Shown here piece after piece: positions 53,899-62,285 of a stretch of DNA of 64,000 bases. Origin of the DNA: Phycisphaeraceae bacterium. Its GTDB lineage: Bacteria; Planctomycetota; Phycisphaerae; Phycisphaerales; Phycisphaeraceae. Both the position numbers and the translations under genes were made by a program. Numbering within the stretch: the stretch's first letter is position 1; each line of letters opens with the position of its first letter. The notes beneath the pieces were generated by a model. It was given only the letters and a program-made list of their open reading frames with translations, was not told the DNA's origin and did not search any database. Where the stretch lies: positions 1-64,000 of the forward strand of contig JANQFR010000067.1 of NCBI GenBank assembly GCA_028277745.1. Reading direction: 5' to 3'.

Positions 53899-55320
53899 AT
53901 GAAAGCCTATCTGCCCATCGTGTTGGCCCTCCTGCTGGCGGCCGGCTGCGTCACCCGGCCCAAGGCGCCGCAACTGGGGGGCATCTACAGCCGTGCCGCG
54001 ATGCACCAGGACCCGGTGCGGAACCCGGTGATCGTCATCCCCGGCATCCTCGGCTCGAAACTGGTCGACGACCGGACCGGCCAGATCGTCTGGGGCGCGT
54101 TTGCCGACGATTACGCCGACCCCGAAACCCCGGCCGGCGCCCGGCTGATCGCCCTGCCCATGGCCCGGGGCGAGACGCTGGCTAACCTGCGCGACACCGT
54201 ACGGTCTGACGGATCGCTCGACCGCCTTAAGGTCTCTCTGCTGGGGCTGCCGATCGAACTCAACGCCTACCTCCAGATCCTCGGCGCCCTCGGCGTCGGC
54301 GGATATCGCGACCTCACACTTGGCGAGTTGGGCGTTGTCGATTACGGCGATGATCATTACACCTGTTTCCAGTTCGACTACGACTGGCGCCGCGACAACG
54401 TCGAAAACGCCCAGCGCCTGGCTCGGTTTATTCAGGAAAAACGGGTTTACGTTCAAGGCGAAATCGAGAAACGCTTCGGGGTAAAAGATCACGATGTGAA
54501 GTTCGACATCGTCGCTCACTCCATGGGTGGATTAATCACGCGTTATTACCTGCGATACGGCGACGCTGAACTCCCGGAAGACGGCGACCTGCCGATCACC
54601 TGGGCCGGCGCCGAGCACGTCGACCGGGCCATCCTCGTCGGCACGCCCAACGCCGGGGCCGCCCAGGCGCTGCTCCAACTCGTCAACGGCGTGAGATTCG
54701 CCCCGTTCCTGCCGGAATACAACGCGGTCACCCTCGGCACGATGCCTTCGATTTACCAGCTGCTGCCCCGCACGCGGCATAGAGCGGTCGTCGCTGAAAA
54801 CCACGCCAATGTCGACGTCTACGACGTGGACGTCTGGACCCGGTACGGCTGGGGCCTGGCGGCGCCCTGGCGCGACGAGCAGATCGCCCAACTCCTGCCG
54901 GAGGTGACCGACCCCGCCGCCCGCCACGCAATTGCGCTGGATACGCTGACCAAAAACCTCAAGCGAGCCAAGGCCTTCCACGAGGCGCTGGACCGCGACG
55001 CGGCCCCGCCCGACGGGCTGCGGCTACACCTGTTCGCGGGCGACGCGGAGGACACCCCCGCGATCGTCACGGTGCAAGACGACGGCTCGGTCAAGGTCAC
55101 CCAGGAAGCCCCCGGCGACGGCACCGTCCTCCGCAGTTCTACCCTTATGGACGAACGCGTCGGTGGGGTCTGGAAGCCCAGGCTGGTTTCACCCATCGAG
55201 TGGTCGTCGGTTCACTTCATCTTCCGGAACCATCTCGGGCTCACGCAGGACGAAAGCTTCACGGATAACGTGCTCTACCTGCTCCTGGAAGCGCCGGACC
55301 CCAAGCCGCGTGAAGATTGA
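53899..55320 (+). CDS. LCAT-like lipoprotein lipase/acyltransferase
   Basis: A 473-residue lipoprotein with the lipobox LLAAGC (Cys17). The alpha/beta-hydrolase fold of the lecithin:cholesterol acyltransferase family follows: NPVIVIPGILGSKLVDDRTG is the family's signature opening, with WGAFADDY, YDWRRDN, and the nucleophile elbow AHSMGG (Ser208). It probably hydrolyses or transfers acyl chains of lipids at the outer face of a membrane. A late His (SSVHFIF) could be catalytic. It is divergent from cydA and convergent with murB, with only three bases between the stops. Confidence 0.82.
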   Translation: MKAYLPIVLALLLAAGCVTRPKAPQLGGIYSRAAMHQDPVRNPVIVIPGILGSKLVDDRTGQIVWGAFADDYADPETPAGARLIALPMARGETLANLRDTVRSDGSLDRLKVSLLGLPIELNAYLQILGALGVGGYRDLTLGELGVVDYGDDHYTCFQFDYDWRRDNVENAQRLARFIQEKRVYVQGEIEKRFGVKDHDVKFDIVAHSMGGLITRYYLRYGDAELPEDGDLPITWAGAEHVDRAILVGTPNAGAAQALLQLVNGVRFAPFLPEYNAVTLGTMPSIYQLLPRTRHRAVVAENHANVDVYDVDVWTRYGWGLAAPWRDEQIAQLLPEVTDPAARHAIALDTLTKNLKRAKAFHEALDRDAAPPDGLRLHLFAGDAEDTPAIVTVQDDGSVKVTQEAPGDGTVLRSSTLMDERVGGVWKPRLVSPIEWSSVHFIFRNHLGLTQDESFTDNVLYLLLEAPDPKPRED

Positions 55321-55323
55321 CGT

Positions 55324-56223
55324 TTACGGCCAGACCACGACCTCGCGTTGCAACGCGACGCCGAAGCGGTCCTTCACGGCCGATTCGATATGCTCCATCA
55401 CCGCGACCACGTCGTCCGCCCGGCCGCCGGCCTTGTCGACCGTGATGAAATTCGCGTGCACCGGCGACACCTGCGCCGACCCGATGGTGAAGCCCTTGAG
55501 CCCCGCGGCGTCGATCAGGCGGCCGGCCGCGTCGCCCGCTGGGTTACGAAACGCGCAGCCCGCGGAGTTGGCGCCCATCGGCTGGCTCGCCTTCTTGTAA
55601 GCGAAAATCTCTTTCACCCGTTGCATGATCTCCCCCGCGTCGCCCGGCTCGAGTTCAAACGTCGCGTCGAGGATGAACGGCGCGTCGATGCTCGCATGCC
55701 GATAGCCGAAGGAAAGATCGTCGTGTTGCAGGGTGACGGCCTCGCCGGCTTCGGTCATGACCCGGACCCTGGCGACCGACTGTCCGACATCGCCGAACGC
55801 CCCGCCCGCGTTCATCCGCACCGCGCCGCCGACCGTCGCGGGGATGCCCGCCGCCGCCTCCAGCCCCGAGAGCCCCGCCTTGGCGGTCTCCAGCACCAGC
55901 TTCATCAGGTCGTAGCCTGACCCCACGGTCACGGCCGGGCCGTCGATCGTGCACCGGCTGAACGCCTCGGCATCGAGCTTCACCACCACGCCGTCCACCC
56001 CCGCATCACGGACCAGGAGATTGGCGCCGCTGCCCAGCACGTACACGGGCGTCTGTCGCTCGTGACAGGCTTTCACCAGCAACGCCAGTTGGGATTCATC
56101 GCGGGGGCGCGCCAGGACCGCGGCGCGGCCGCCCACGCCGTACCACGTGTGCGGGCCCAGCGGCGCGCCGGCTTCGCAGGGGATATCCAGTTCGACCAGG
56201 AAATCACGGGGCGTCCGTGCCAT
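55324..56223 (-). CDS. murB: UDP-N-acetylenolpyruvoylglucosamine reductase
   Basis: A 299-residue flavoenzyme reducing enolpyruvyl-UDP-GlcNAc to UDP-MurNAc in peptidoglycan synthesis. Motifs: PHTWYGVGGRA, YVLGSGANLLVRDAG, GLSGLEAAAGIPATVGGAV followed by RMNAGGAFGD, FGYRHASI, and GANSAGCAFRNP, where Ser is followed by the Cys/Ser proton donor region. This supports the presence of peptidoglycan synthesis in this planctomycete. The ATG at 56223 is chosen because the longer frame has an 81-residue leader that overlaps the divergent M20 gene. Confidence 0.94.
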   Translation of the reverse strand: MARTPRDFLVELDIPCEAGAPLGPHTWYGVGGRAAVLARPRDESQLALLVKACHERQTPVYVLGSGANLLVRDAGVDGVVVKLDAEAFSRCTIDGPAVTVGSGYDLMKLVLETAKAGLSGLEAAAGIPATVGGAVRMNAGGAFGDVGQSVARVRVMTEAGEAVTLQHDDLSFGYRHASIDAPFILDATFELEPGDAGEIMQRVKEIFAYKKASQPMGANSAGCAFRNPAGDAAGRLIDAAGLKGFTIGSAQVSPVHANFITVDKAGGRADDVVAVMEHIESAVKDRFGVALQREVVVWP

Positions 56224-56247
56224 GACCGCCGATTGTATCCTAATGGC

Positions 56248-57456
56248 ATGACCGAAAAACCTGACGCCGACCTCGACGCGATCATCGACGCCCATTACGA
56301 CGCCTGGGTCGCCCTCCGCCACGACCTGCACGCCCACCCGCAACTCGCCTACGAGGAAACCTACGCCAGCGGGCGTGTGCGGGATGAATTGGATGCGATC
56401 GGCATCCCTTACCAGGCCGACATCGCGACCACGGGCGTCGTCGGCTGGATCGTCAATGACGATCACCGCGGCGACGCGATCGGCCTCCGCGCCGATATGG
56501 ACGCCCTGCCGATCACCGAGGAAACCGGCCTACCCTACGCGTCGCAGACGCCCGGGCTGATGCACGCCTGCGGGCATGACGGACACACCACGGTCCTGCT
56601 CGGCGCCGCACGCGTCCTCCACGCAATCCGCGACCGCCTCCCTTGCCCCGTCAAACTGATTTTCCAGCCCGCCGAGGAGGGCGGGGCCGGCGCCGCGCGG
56701 ATGATCGAGCAAGACGTGCTGACCGACGCGATCGGCGGCGTCGCCGTCGGCCGGATGTTCGGCCTGCACGGGATCAACCTGTTGGATGTGGGCCAGTACG
56801 GCGTGCGCATCGGCGCGTTCCTGGCGGCCAACGCCAGCTTCCACATCACCCTCCGGGGCCGCGGCGGCCACGCCGCGCTGCCGCACCTGGTTATCGACCC
56901 CGTGCCCGCCGCGGCTCAACTCGCCACCGCCCTGCAGACGATCGTGTCCCGTAACGTCGACCCGATCGAGTCGGCGGTCGTCACCCTCACGCAGCTTCAC
57001 GCCGGCAGCGGCGGGGCCGTCAACGTGATCCCGCCCGCCGCGACCCTGGCCGGCACCATCCGCACGCTCAAGGACGACGTTGCCGAACGGATCACCCGGC
57101 GGATCACGGAGCTGGCCGAGTCGACCGCCGAGGCCTTCGGCTGCACCGCCGAGGCTGTTTTGAAACCGGGCTACCCGGTCACCTTCAACCACCAGGAGCC
57201 GACCGAAACCGCCCTGGCGATCGCTCGGGACGTCCTGGGCGAAGCCAACGCCATCACCGTCCCCGTCCCTTTCATGGCCAGCGAAGACTTTTCGTTCTAT
57301 TCACAGCAGGTTCCCAGTTGCTTCGGCATCATCGGCGTCAGGCCGCCCGGGCGGAAAGACTACCCGGGGCTGCACCATCCGCAATACGACTTCACCGACG
57401 AGGCGCTCCGCGTCGGGGTCCGGTTGATGTGCGAATATGCGCTGCGGGGCGAGTAA
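56248..57456 (+). CDS. M20-family amidohydrolase
   Basis: A 402-residue metallo-amidohydrolase of the IAA-amino acid hydrolase/N-acyl amino acid amidohydrolase group. Metal-site motifs: RADMDALPI, MHACGHDGHTTVLLGAA, PAEEGGAGAARM and, late, ASEDFSFYSQQVP. Substrates are N-acyl amino acids or related amides; the precise one is unknown. No signal peptide. The ATG at 56248 lies 24 bases from the divergent murB start, so the longer upstream frame is rejected. Confidence 0.92.
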   Translation: MTEKPDADLDAIIDAHYDAWVALRHDLHAHPQLAYEETYASGRVRDELDAIGIPYQADIATTGVVGWIVNDDHRGDAIGLRADMDALPITEETGLPYASQTPGLMHACGHDGHTTVLLGAARVLHAIRDRLPCPVKLIFQPAEEGGAGAARMIEQDVLTDAIGGVAVGRMFGLHGINLLDVGQYGVRIGAFLAANASFHITLRGRGGHAALPHLVIDPVPAAAQLATALQTIVSRNVDPIESAVVTLTQLHAGSGGAVNVIPPAATLAGTIRTLKDDVAERITRRITELAESTAEAFGCTAEAVLKPGYPVTFNHQEPTETALAIARDVLGEANAITVPVPFMASEDFSFYSQQVPSCFGIIGVRPPGRKDYPGLHHPQYDFTDEALRVGVRLMCEYALRGE

Positions 57457-57471
57457 CCCGATCGAAGCCGC

Positions 57472-58419
57472 TTACGGCCAGACGTACGTGGCGCCTTCGG
57501 ACGCCGACTCAGAGTGCAGCTCTTCTGTGGTCATCTGGATATCGAACGTGAGTTCGCTCGCGACGCGCGGCCCGGTGAAGGTGCCCGCGGTGGGCGCCGC
57601 GTAAGAGGCGCTCGGCGAAGAGGCGACGGCGACGTGGCGGTTGGACACCGCCAACCCAACCGTCGGGTCGTAGCCCCGCCAGCCCGCGCCGGGCAGATAG
57701 ACCTCCGCCCAGGCGTGCAACTCGCGGCGGTCTTGATTCAGCGCGTCCCAGGCGTACCCCGAGACGAACCGGGCCGCCAGCCCCGCGGCGCGGCAGGCGT
57801 CGATGAACAGGACCGCCGAGTCCCGGCACGCCCCCTCGCCCCGCTCCAGCGTCTGGGTCGGCGTCCAGGGGTCGCCGGTGTCGCGCACGATGTGGGTGAT
57901 GTTCGACTGGATGTGCTGGGCGAGGCTCCACAGGAAGGTGATGGTCTGTCCTTCGCTCTGGCGGATGATCTCGCGGGCCAAGGCGTCGACCGCGGGATGG
58001 GGGCTGGGCCGTTCGCGGTAATGCCGCGACGCGGAGCCGACCGGCTCGGCGTAACGCGCGGGGACCGACTGGACGCCCTCATCCACGATGATGAAATCGA
58101 ACGGGTTGACGCAGAGGCAGTCGACCACGGAGGCGGTGGTGATCGTGAGGTGAGGGTGGCTCTTGTCGAACCAGAACCAGTGCCGGATATTGCCGTGCAG
58201 GTCGAAGCAATAGGTGTGACGGGCGGGCTGCGGGTCGGTCGTGATGGCGAACTCGACCAGGCGCTGGTCGTAGCTGGTGCGGGGTTGGAGCCGAATGACC
58301 ATCTGGTCCAGCGCGACGGGGGCCGAGTAGCTGAAGCGGGTCTGGTGGTCGATCCGGTAGCGTCGAACGGTCTGAACCGCGGGTTCGGTGGGTTCGGTAG
58401 CGAGTGCTGGCGTGGTCAT
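57472..58419 (-). CDS. Transglutaminase-like protein of the ATP-grasp/alpha-E cluster
   Basis: A 315-residue protein with the bacterial transglutaminase N-terminal domain (YRIDHQTRFSYSAPVALDQM) and a catalytic core: GEGACRDSAVLFIDACRAAG (Cys198), RELHAWAEVYLPGAGW (His235) and GYDPT (Asp251). In this gene context such enzymes are thought to act as peptidases or in peptide modification. It overlaps the alpha-E gene by four bases (ATGA) and is third in the operon. No signal peptide was seen. Confidence 0.92.
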   Translation of the reverse strand: MTTPALATEPTEPAVQTVRRYRIDHQTRFSYSAPVALDQMVIRLQPRTSYDQRLVEFAITTDPQPARHTYCFDLHGNIRHWFWFDKSHPHLTITTASVVDCLCVNPFDFIIVDEGVQSVPARYAEPVGSASRHYRERPSPHPAVDALAREIIRQSEGQTITFLWSLAQHIQSNITHIVRDTGDPWTPTQTLERGEGACRDSAVLFIDACRAAGLAARFVSGYAWDALNQDRRELHAWAEVYLPGAGWRGYDPTVGLAVSNRHVAVASSPSASYAAPTAGTFTGPRVASELTFDIQMTTEELHSESASEGATYVWP

Positions 58420-59402
58420 TGGACGGCCCCTGCGTGCGCGGCCTGGGCCGACGCTTGAGAGAAATCGAACTGAAAGAAAGCATGATCGAGCGCCATATCA
58501 ATGGCGTTGAGCTTCGACTGGAAGCGGTCGATGTATTCGTGGACGCCGGCGGCGACGATCTCTTCGATGTCGGTGTACTGCAACTCGCTGCGGAGCCTGC
58601 CGAGTTGGCGCATGACCGGCGCGGCCGAGGGGTTGTCGGGGGTCGCGATCTTGGCCAGCGACACCTCCGCCGCGCCCAGGCAATAGTTGAGCGAGCGCGG
58701 GAACGCCGGGTCGAGGGCCAGGAACTCGACGACTTTAGCGGGGGTGATGGCGCCGTGCTTCTGGCGGTACATCTCCAGGGCCCCGGCCGACCGCAACAAC
58801 GCCGCCCAGTGCACCACGTCCAGCGGCCCGCCGACGTCATCGGCGCGGGGCAGGAGCAGGAAATACTTGACATCGAGGATGCGCGACGTCTTGTCCGCCC
58901 GTTCGATCAGCCGACCCAGCCGCGCAAAATCCCAGCCCGTGCCGTGGCTGAGGGTCGCGTCGGTGATGCCCGCAAAGAGCAGGCTCCCGGTTTTCACGGT
59001 GGTGTAGAACGCCTGCGGCCGGTCCTCCCAGGTCGCGCTGTCGGCGCCGCGGCTGACCATGATGTGCAGCGCGTTGATCTGCTGCCACATCTCAGAGGTG
59101 ATCGCGTCCCGCACGGTCCGGGCGTTCTCCCGCGACGCCGCCACGCACGACGCGATCGAGTTGGGGTAGGTCAGGTCCAGCGTCAGGAACCGCATCACGT
59201 TGATGCGGCTGGGCTCATCGTACCGCTGGGCGAACGCCTCGGCGTCGCCGGTGACGCGCACCAGGGGCAACCACTGCTCCTGCACCCCGGCCGCGCGGTC
59301 CAGGCAGAGATTGAGATTGACGTCGATGAAGCGGGCGATGTTCTCGGCCCGCTCGATGTACCGGCTCATCCAATAGATCGAATTGGCGACGCGACTCAGC
59401 AA
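58416..59402 (-). CDS. Alpha-E domain protein (DUF403)
   Basis: A 328-residue all-alpha protein with the family's diagnostic start, MLSRVANSIYWMSRYIERAE and NIARFIDVN. Function is unknown; it is almost always found with a circularly permuted ATP-grasp and a transglutaminase-like protein, as here. It starts three bases after the ATP-grasp stop. The predicted cell location is cytoplasmic. Confidence 0.94.
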   Translation of the reverse strand: MLSRVANSIYWMSRYIERAENIARFIDVNLNLCLDRAAGVQEQWLPLVRVTGDAEAFAQRYDEPSRINVMRFLTLDLTYPNSIASCVAASRENARTVRDAITSEMWQQINALHIMVSRGADSATWEDRPQAFYTTVKTGSLLFAGITDATLSHGTGWDFARLGRLIERADKTSRILDVKYFLLLPRADDVGGPLDVVHWAALLRSAGALEMYRQKHGAITPAKVVEFLALDPAFPRSLNYCLGAAEVSLAKIATPDNPSAAPVMRQLGRLRSELQYTDIEEIVAAGVHEYIDRFQSKLNAIDMALDHAFFQFDFSQASAQAAHAGAVQ

Positions 59403-59405
59403 GCT

Positions 59406-60869
59406 TCAGACCCCGTCGCCCGGGGGCGGCGCCGGGCTGTCTTCGAGCACCCACGTGTCCTTGGTGCCGCCGCCCTGCGACGAATTGACCACCAGCGACC
59501 CCTTCCGCAGCGCCACACGCGTCAGCCCGCCGGGGAGCACGTAGACATCTTTGCCGAAGAGGATGTACGGCCGCAGGTCGACGTGCCGGCCCTCGAGCCG
59601 GTCGCCGACCACGGTCGGGGCCCGGGAAAGCGCCAGCGTCGGCTGGGCGATGTAGTCCTCCGGTTTGGCCTGGATCCGCTCGGCGGCCGCGGCCCGCTCA
59701 TCGGGGCTGGCGTGCGGGCCGACCATGATCCCCTTGCCCCCCGCCTCGTTGGCCGGCTTGACCACGAGCTGGTCGAGCTTGTCGAGCACGTGCCGCCGAT
59801 CGGTTTCCCGGCCGCAGAGGAAGGTCTCCACGTTGTTGAGGATCGGGTCCTGCCGGAGGTAGTAGCGGATCATGTCCGGGACGAAGGCATAGATCACCTT
59901 GCTGTCGGCGATGCCCGCGCCCGGCGCGTTGGCCAGCGCGACGCGGCCGCTGCGGTAGACATCCATGATTCCATCCACCCCCAGCGTTGATTCACGGTTG
60001 AACACCTTAGGGTCTAGGAACGCGTCATCGATCCGGCGATAGATCACGTCGACGCGCCGCAGCCCGAAGGTCGTTTTCATCATCACGTACCCGTCGTGAA
60101 CGATCAGGTCCCGGCCTTCGACCAGCGGCAGCCCCATCTGCTGAGCCAGGTAGGCGTGCTCAAAATAGGCGGAGTTGTAGATGCCAGGCGTCAGCACGAC
60201 AATCTGCGGCCGTTCGACCCCGTTGGGGGAGAGGTGCACGAGGGTTTCGAGCAGGCGCTCGGCGTAGTCATCCACCGGGCGGATCGGCAGCGAGCCGAAC
60301 AGCCGGGGAAACGTCTGCTTGAGCACCCGCCGATTTTCAAGGACATACGAGACGCCCGACGGGCAGCGCAGATTGTCTTCGAGCACGAAGAACTCGCCCG
60401 ACGCGTCGCGCACCAGATCGATCCCGCTGATGTGGCACCAGATGCCGCGGGGCGGCTTGAGGCCGTGGCAGACGCTCGATGTCGCGTGGTCCAGCTCGAT
60501 GAATTCGCGGGGGATCACGCGGTCTTCGATGATGTGCTGCGGGCCGTAGATGTCGCCGATGAACAGGTTGAGCGCCTCGATGCGTTGGCGTAGCCCTTTC
60601 TCAACGACGGACCAGTCGGCGGCCTCGATGATACGGGGGATCACGTCGAACGGGATGATCCGCTCGGTCGCGAGGTCGTCGCCATACACGTTGAAGGTGG
60701 TGCCGGATTCGAACAGGGCCAACTCTGCGGCGCGCTGGCGCTGCTCGAGTTCGCCGTCGGTGAGCGACTCGATCCGTTGGATCAACGGCTGGGCCCCGGA
60801 GCGGGGGTGGCCGGTGGTTTCGATCAGTTCGTCGAAAAATCCCTCGGTCGCGTAGCTTGTCAGTTCCAT
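59406..60869 (-). CDS. Circularly permuted ATP-grasp ligase (DUF404/DUF407)
   Basis: A 487-residue protein of the circularly permuted ATP-grasp type 2 family. Motifs: GTTFNVYGDD, ERIIPFDVIPRII, GIDLVRDASGEFFVLEDNLRCPSG, TPGIYNSAYFEHAYLA, and LVVKPANEAGGKGIMVGP. Members are predicted to form amide bonds, perhaps in small peptides. The ATG at 60869 is chosen over a TTG 48 bases upstream. It is first in an operon with alpha-E and transglutaminase genes. Confidence 0.93.
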   Translation of the reverse strand: MELTSYATEGFFDELIETTGHPRSGAQPLIQRIESLTDGELEQRQRAAELALFESGTTFNVYGDDLATERIIPFDVIPRIIEAADWSVVEKGLRQRIEALNLFIGDIYGPQHIIEDRVIPREFIELDHATSSVCHGLKPPRGIWCHISGIDLVRDASGEFFVLEDNLRCPSGVSYVLENRRVLKQTFPRLFGSLPIRPVDDYAERLLETLVHLSPNGVERPQIVVLTPGIYNSAYFEHAYLAQQMGLPLVEGRDLIVHDGYVMMKTTFGLRRVDVIYRRIDDAFLDPKVFNRESTLGVDGIMDVYRSGRVALANAPGAGIADSKVIYAFVPDMIRYYLRQDPILNNVETFLCGRETDRRHVLDKLDQLVVKPANEAGGKGIMVGPHASPDERAAAAERIQAKPEDYIAQPTLALSRAPTVVGDRLEGRHVDLRPYILFGKDVYVLPGGLTRVALRKGSLVVNSSQGGGTKDTWVLEDSPAPPPGDGV

Positions 60870-61020
60870 CGTTGGCCCACCTGTGCCTGCGGCGTAAGCA
60901 ACATCGCGGAAAAACAAGCAACGGCGCCTAAAATATAGACGCCTCGCGGGGGTGGATACATGCTTGCTGCCGCATTAATGAACAGTGAACAAACCGCGTG
61001 CCGCGGCGCAGGGGTCCGTG

Positions 61021-62187
61021 TCAGGATGGATCGCGGGAGGCGGTGGAAATCCAGCCGCCGCCCAGCACCTGCTCGCCGTCGTAGCACACCACCGCCTGCC
61101 CGGGAGTCACGGCGCTGATCGGGCGGTCGAAACCCACTTCCAGCGTATCTCCGCCCGTGCGGCGGACCCGGCCGGGGGTGGGCGGGCTGTTGTATCGAAC
61201 CTTGACCTGGCAGTCGCGCCAATCTTCAGGCGGCTCCTCAATGAGCCAGTTGGTCTGGTCGGCGGTGCAGGCGCTGGCCAGCAGATCGTCTTTCCCGCCC
61301 ACGGTGACGGTGTTGGCGGCCGGGTCTTTGTGGGTCACGTAGATGGGATAGCCCAGCGCGACCCCCAGGCCGCGCCGCTGGCCGATGGTGAAACGCTGCT
61401 GGCCGTCGTGCCGGCCAATCACATTGCCGTCGCGGTCGAGGATATCGCCCGCCGCGAAGCCCCCGTCTGTGCGGCGTTCGACCAGGCGGGCGTAATCGTT
61501 GTCCGGAACGAAACAGATCTCCTGGCTGTCAGGCTTGTTGAAGACCGGCAGGCCCAGGTCGTCGGCAACCTGTCGGACGACGGGTTTTTCCATCTCCCCG
61601 ATGGGCAGGAGCATGTGTTCGAGCTGTTCCCGCGGCGTGCCGAAGAGGACGTAACTCTGATCCTTCGCGTGATCCACACCGCGCAGCAGACGGGCGGCGG
61701 AGCCCCGCCCCACGCTCACCCGGGCGTAATGGCCCGACGCCACAACGTCGCAGTCGATCGACCTGGCGTACTGATGCAGCTTGCCGAATTTGAGCCAGTC
61801 GTTACAGCGGACACATGGGTTGGGGGTGCGGCCGGCGTTGTATTCGTCCACGAAGTAGTCGATGACCCGGCCGAAGTCCTTTTTGAAGTTCATCACATAG
61901 AACGGCACCCCGAGGATCGCGGCCACGTGGCGGGCGTCCGAGGCGTCATTGACCGAGCAGCACCCCTGGTGGCCGATCTTGATCTTGCCCGGGTCGCAGC
62001 TTCCGGCGTGGAGATTGTCGTAACCGTCGGCGGCCTCGATCGAGTCGTCGCTGCCGAGGCGCATGAAACAGCCCACCACCTCATACCCTTCCCGCTTGAG
62101 CAGCGCGGCGGCGACAGAGCTGTCCACCCCCCCGGACATGGCCACCAGCGCCTTGCGGGGGCGGTTTTTTCCCGTATGAAGGAACAT
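61021..62187 (-). CDS. mnmA: tRNA-specific 2-thiouridylase
   Basis: A 388-residue MnmA that puts sulfur on U34 of tRNA. The PP-loop is AMSGGVDSSVAAALL, then TPNPCVRCNDWLKF with the first catalytic Cys and QEICFVPD with the second. An insertion of about 20 residues after strand 2 contains GSCDPGK and HQGCCSVNDASDARHVA, with three cysteines; this variant occurs in several phyla including planctomycetes. The length is normal for that type. It stands 150 bases upstream of the ATP-grasp gene on the same strand. Confidence 0.94.
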   Translation of the reverse strand: MFLHTGKNRPRKALVAMSGGVDSSVAAALLKREGYEVVGCFMRLGSDDSIEAADGYDNLHAGSCDPGKIKIGHQGCCSVNDASDARHVAAILGVPFYVMNFKKDFGRVIDYFVDEYNAGRTPNPCVRCNDWLKFGKLHQYARSIDCDVVASGHYARVSVGRGSAARLLRGVDHAKDQSYVLFGTPREQLEHMLLPIGEMEKPVVRQVADDLGLPVFNKPDSQEICFVPDNDYARLVERRTDGGFAAGDILDRDGNVIGRHDGQQRFTIGQRRGLGVALGYPIYVTHKDPAANTVTVGGKDDLLASACTADQTNWLIEEPPEDWRDCQVKVRYNSPPTPGRVRRTGGDTLEVGFDRPISAVTPGQAVVCYDGEQVLGGGWISTASRDPS

Positions 62188-62285
62188 TCAGCACCATTTT
62201 AGCTCATACGGGACCCGATCTCTCGCTATAGTGTGACCGTTCTCGATCAGGCATTCATCGCTCGCACCATCAGGAGACCTCTGCC

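Noticed and set aside
56062-56247. N-terminal extension of the M20 frame and the 81-residue extension of murB
   Set aside because: Each lies antisense to the other's coding start and shows no family residues.
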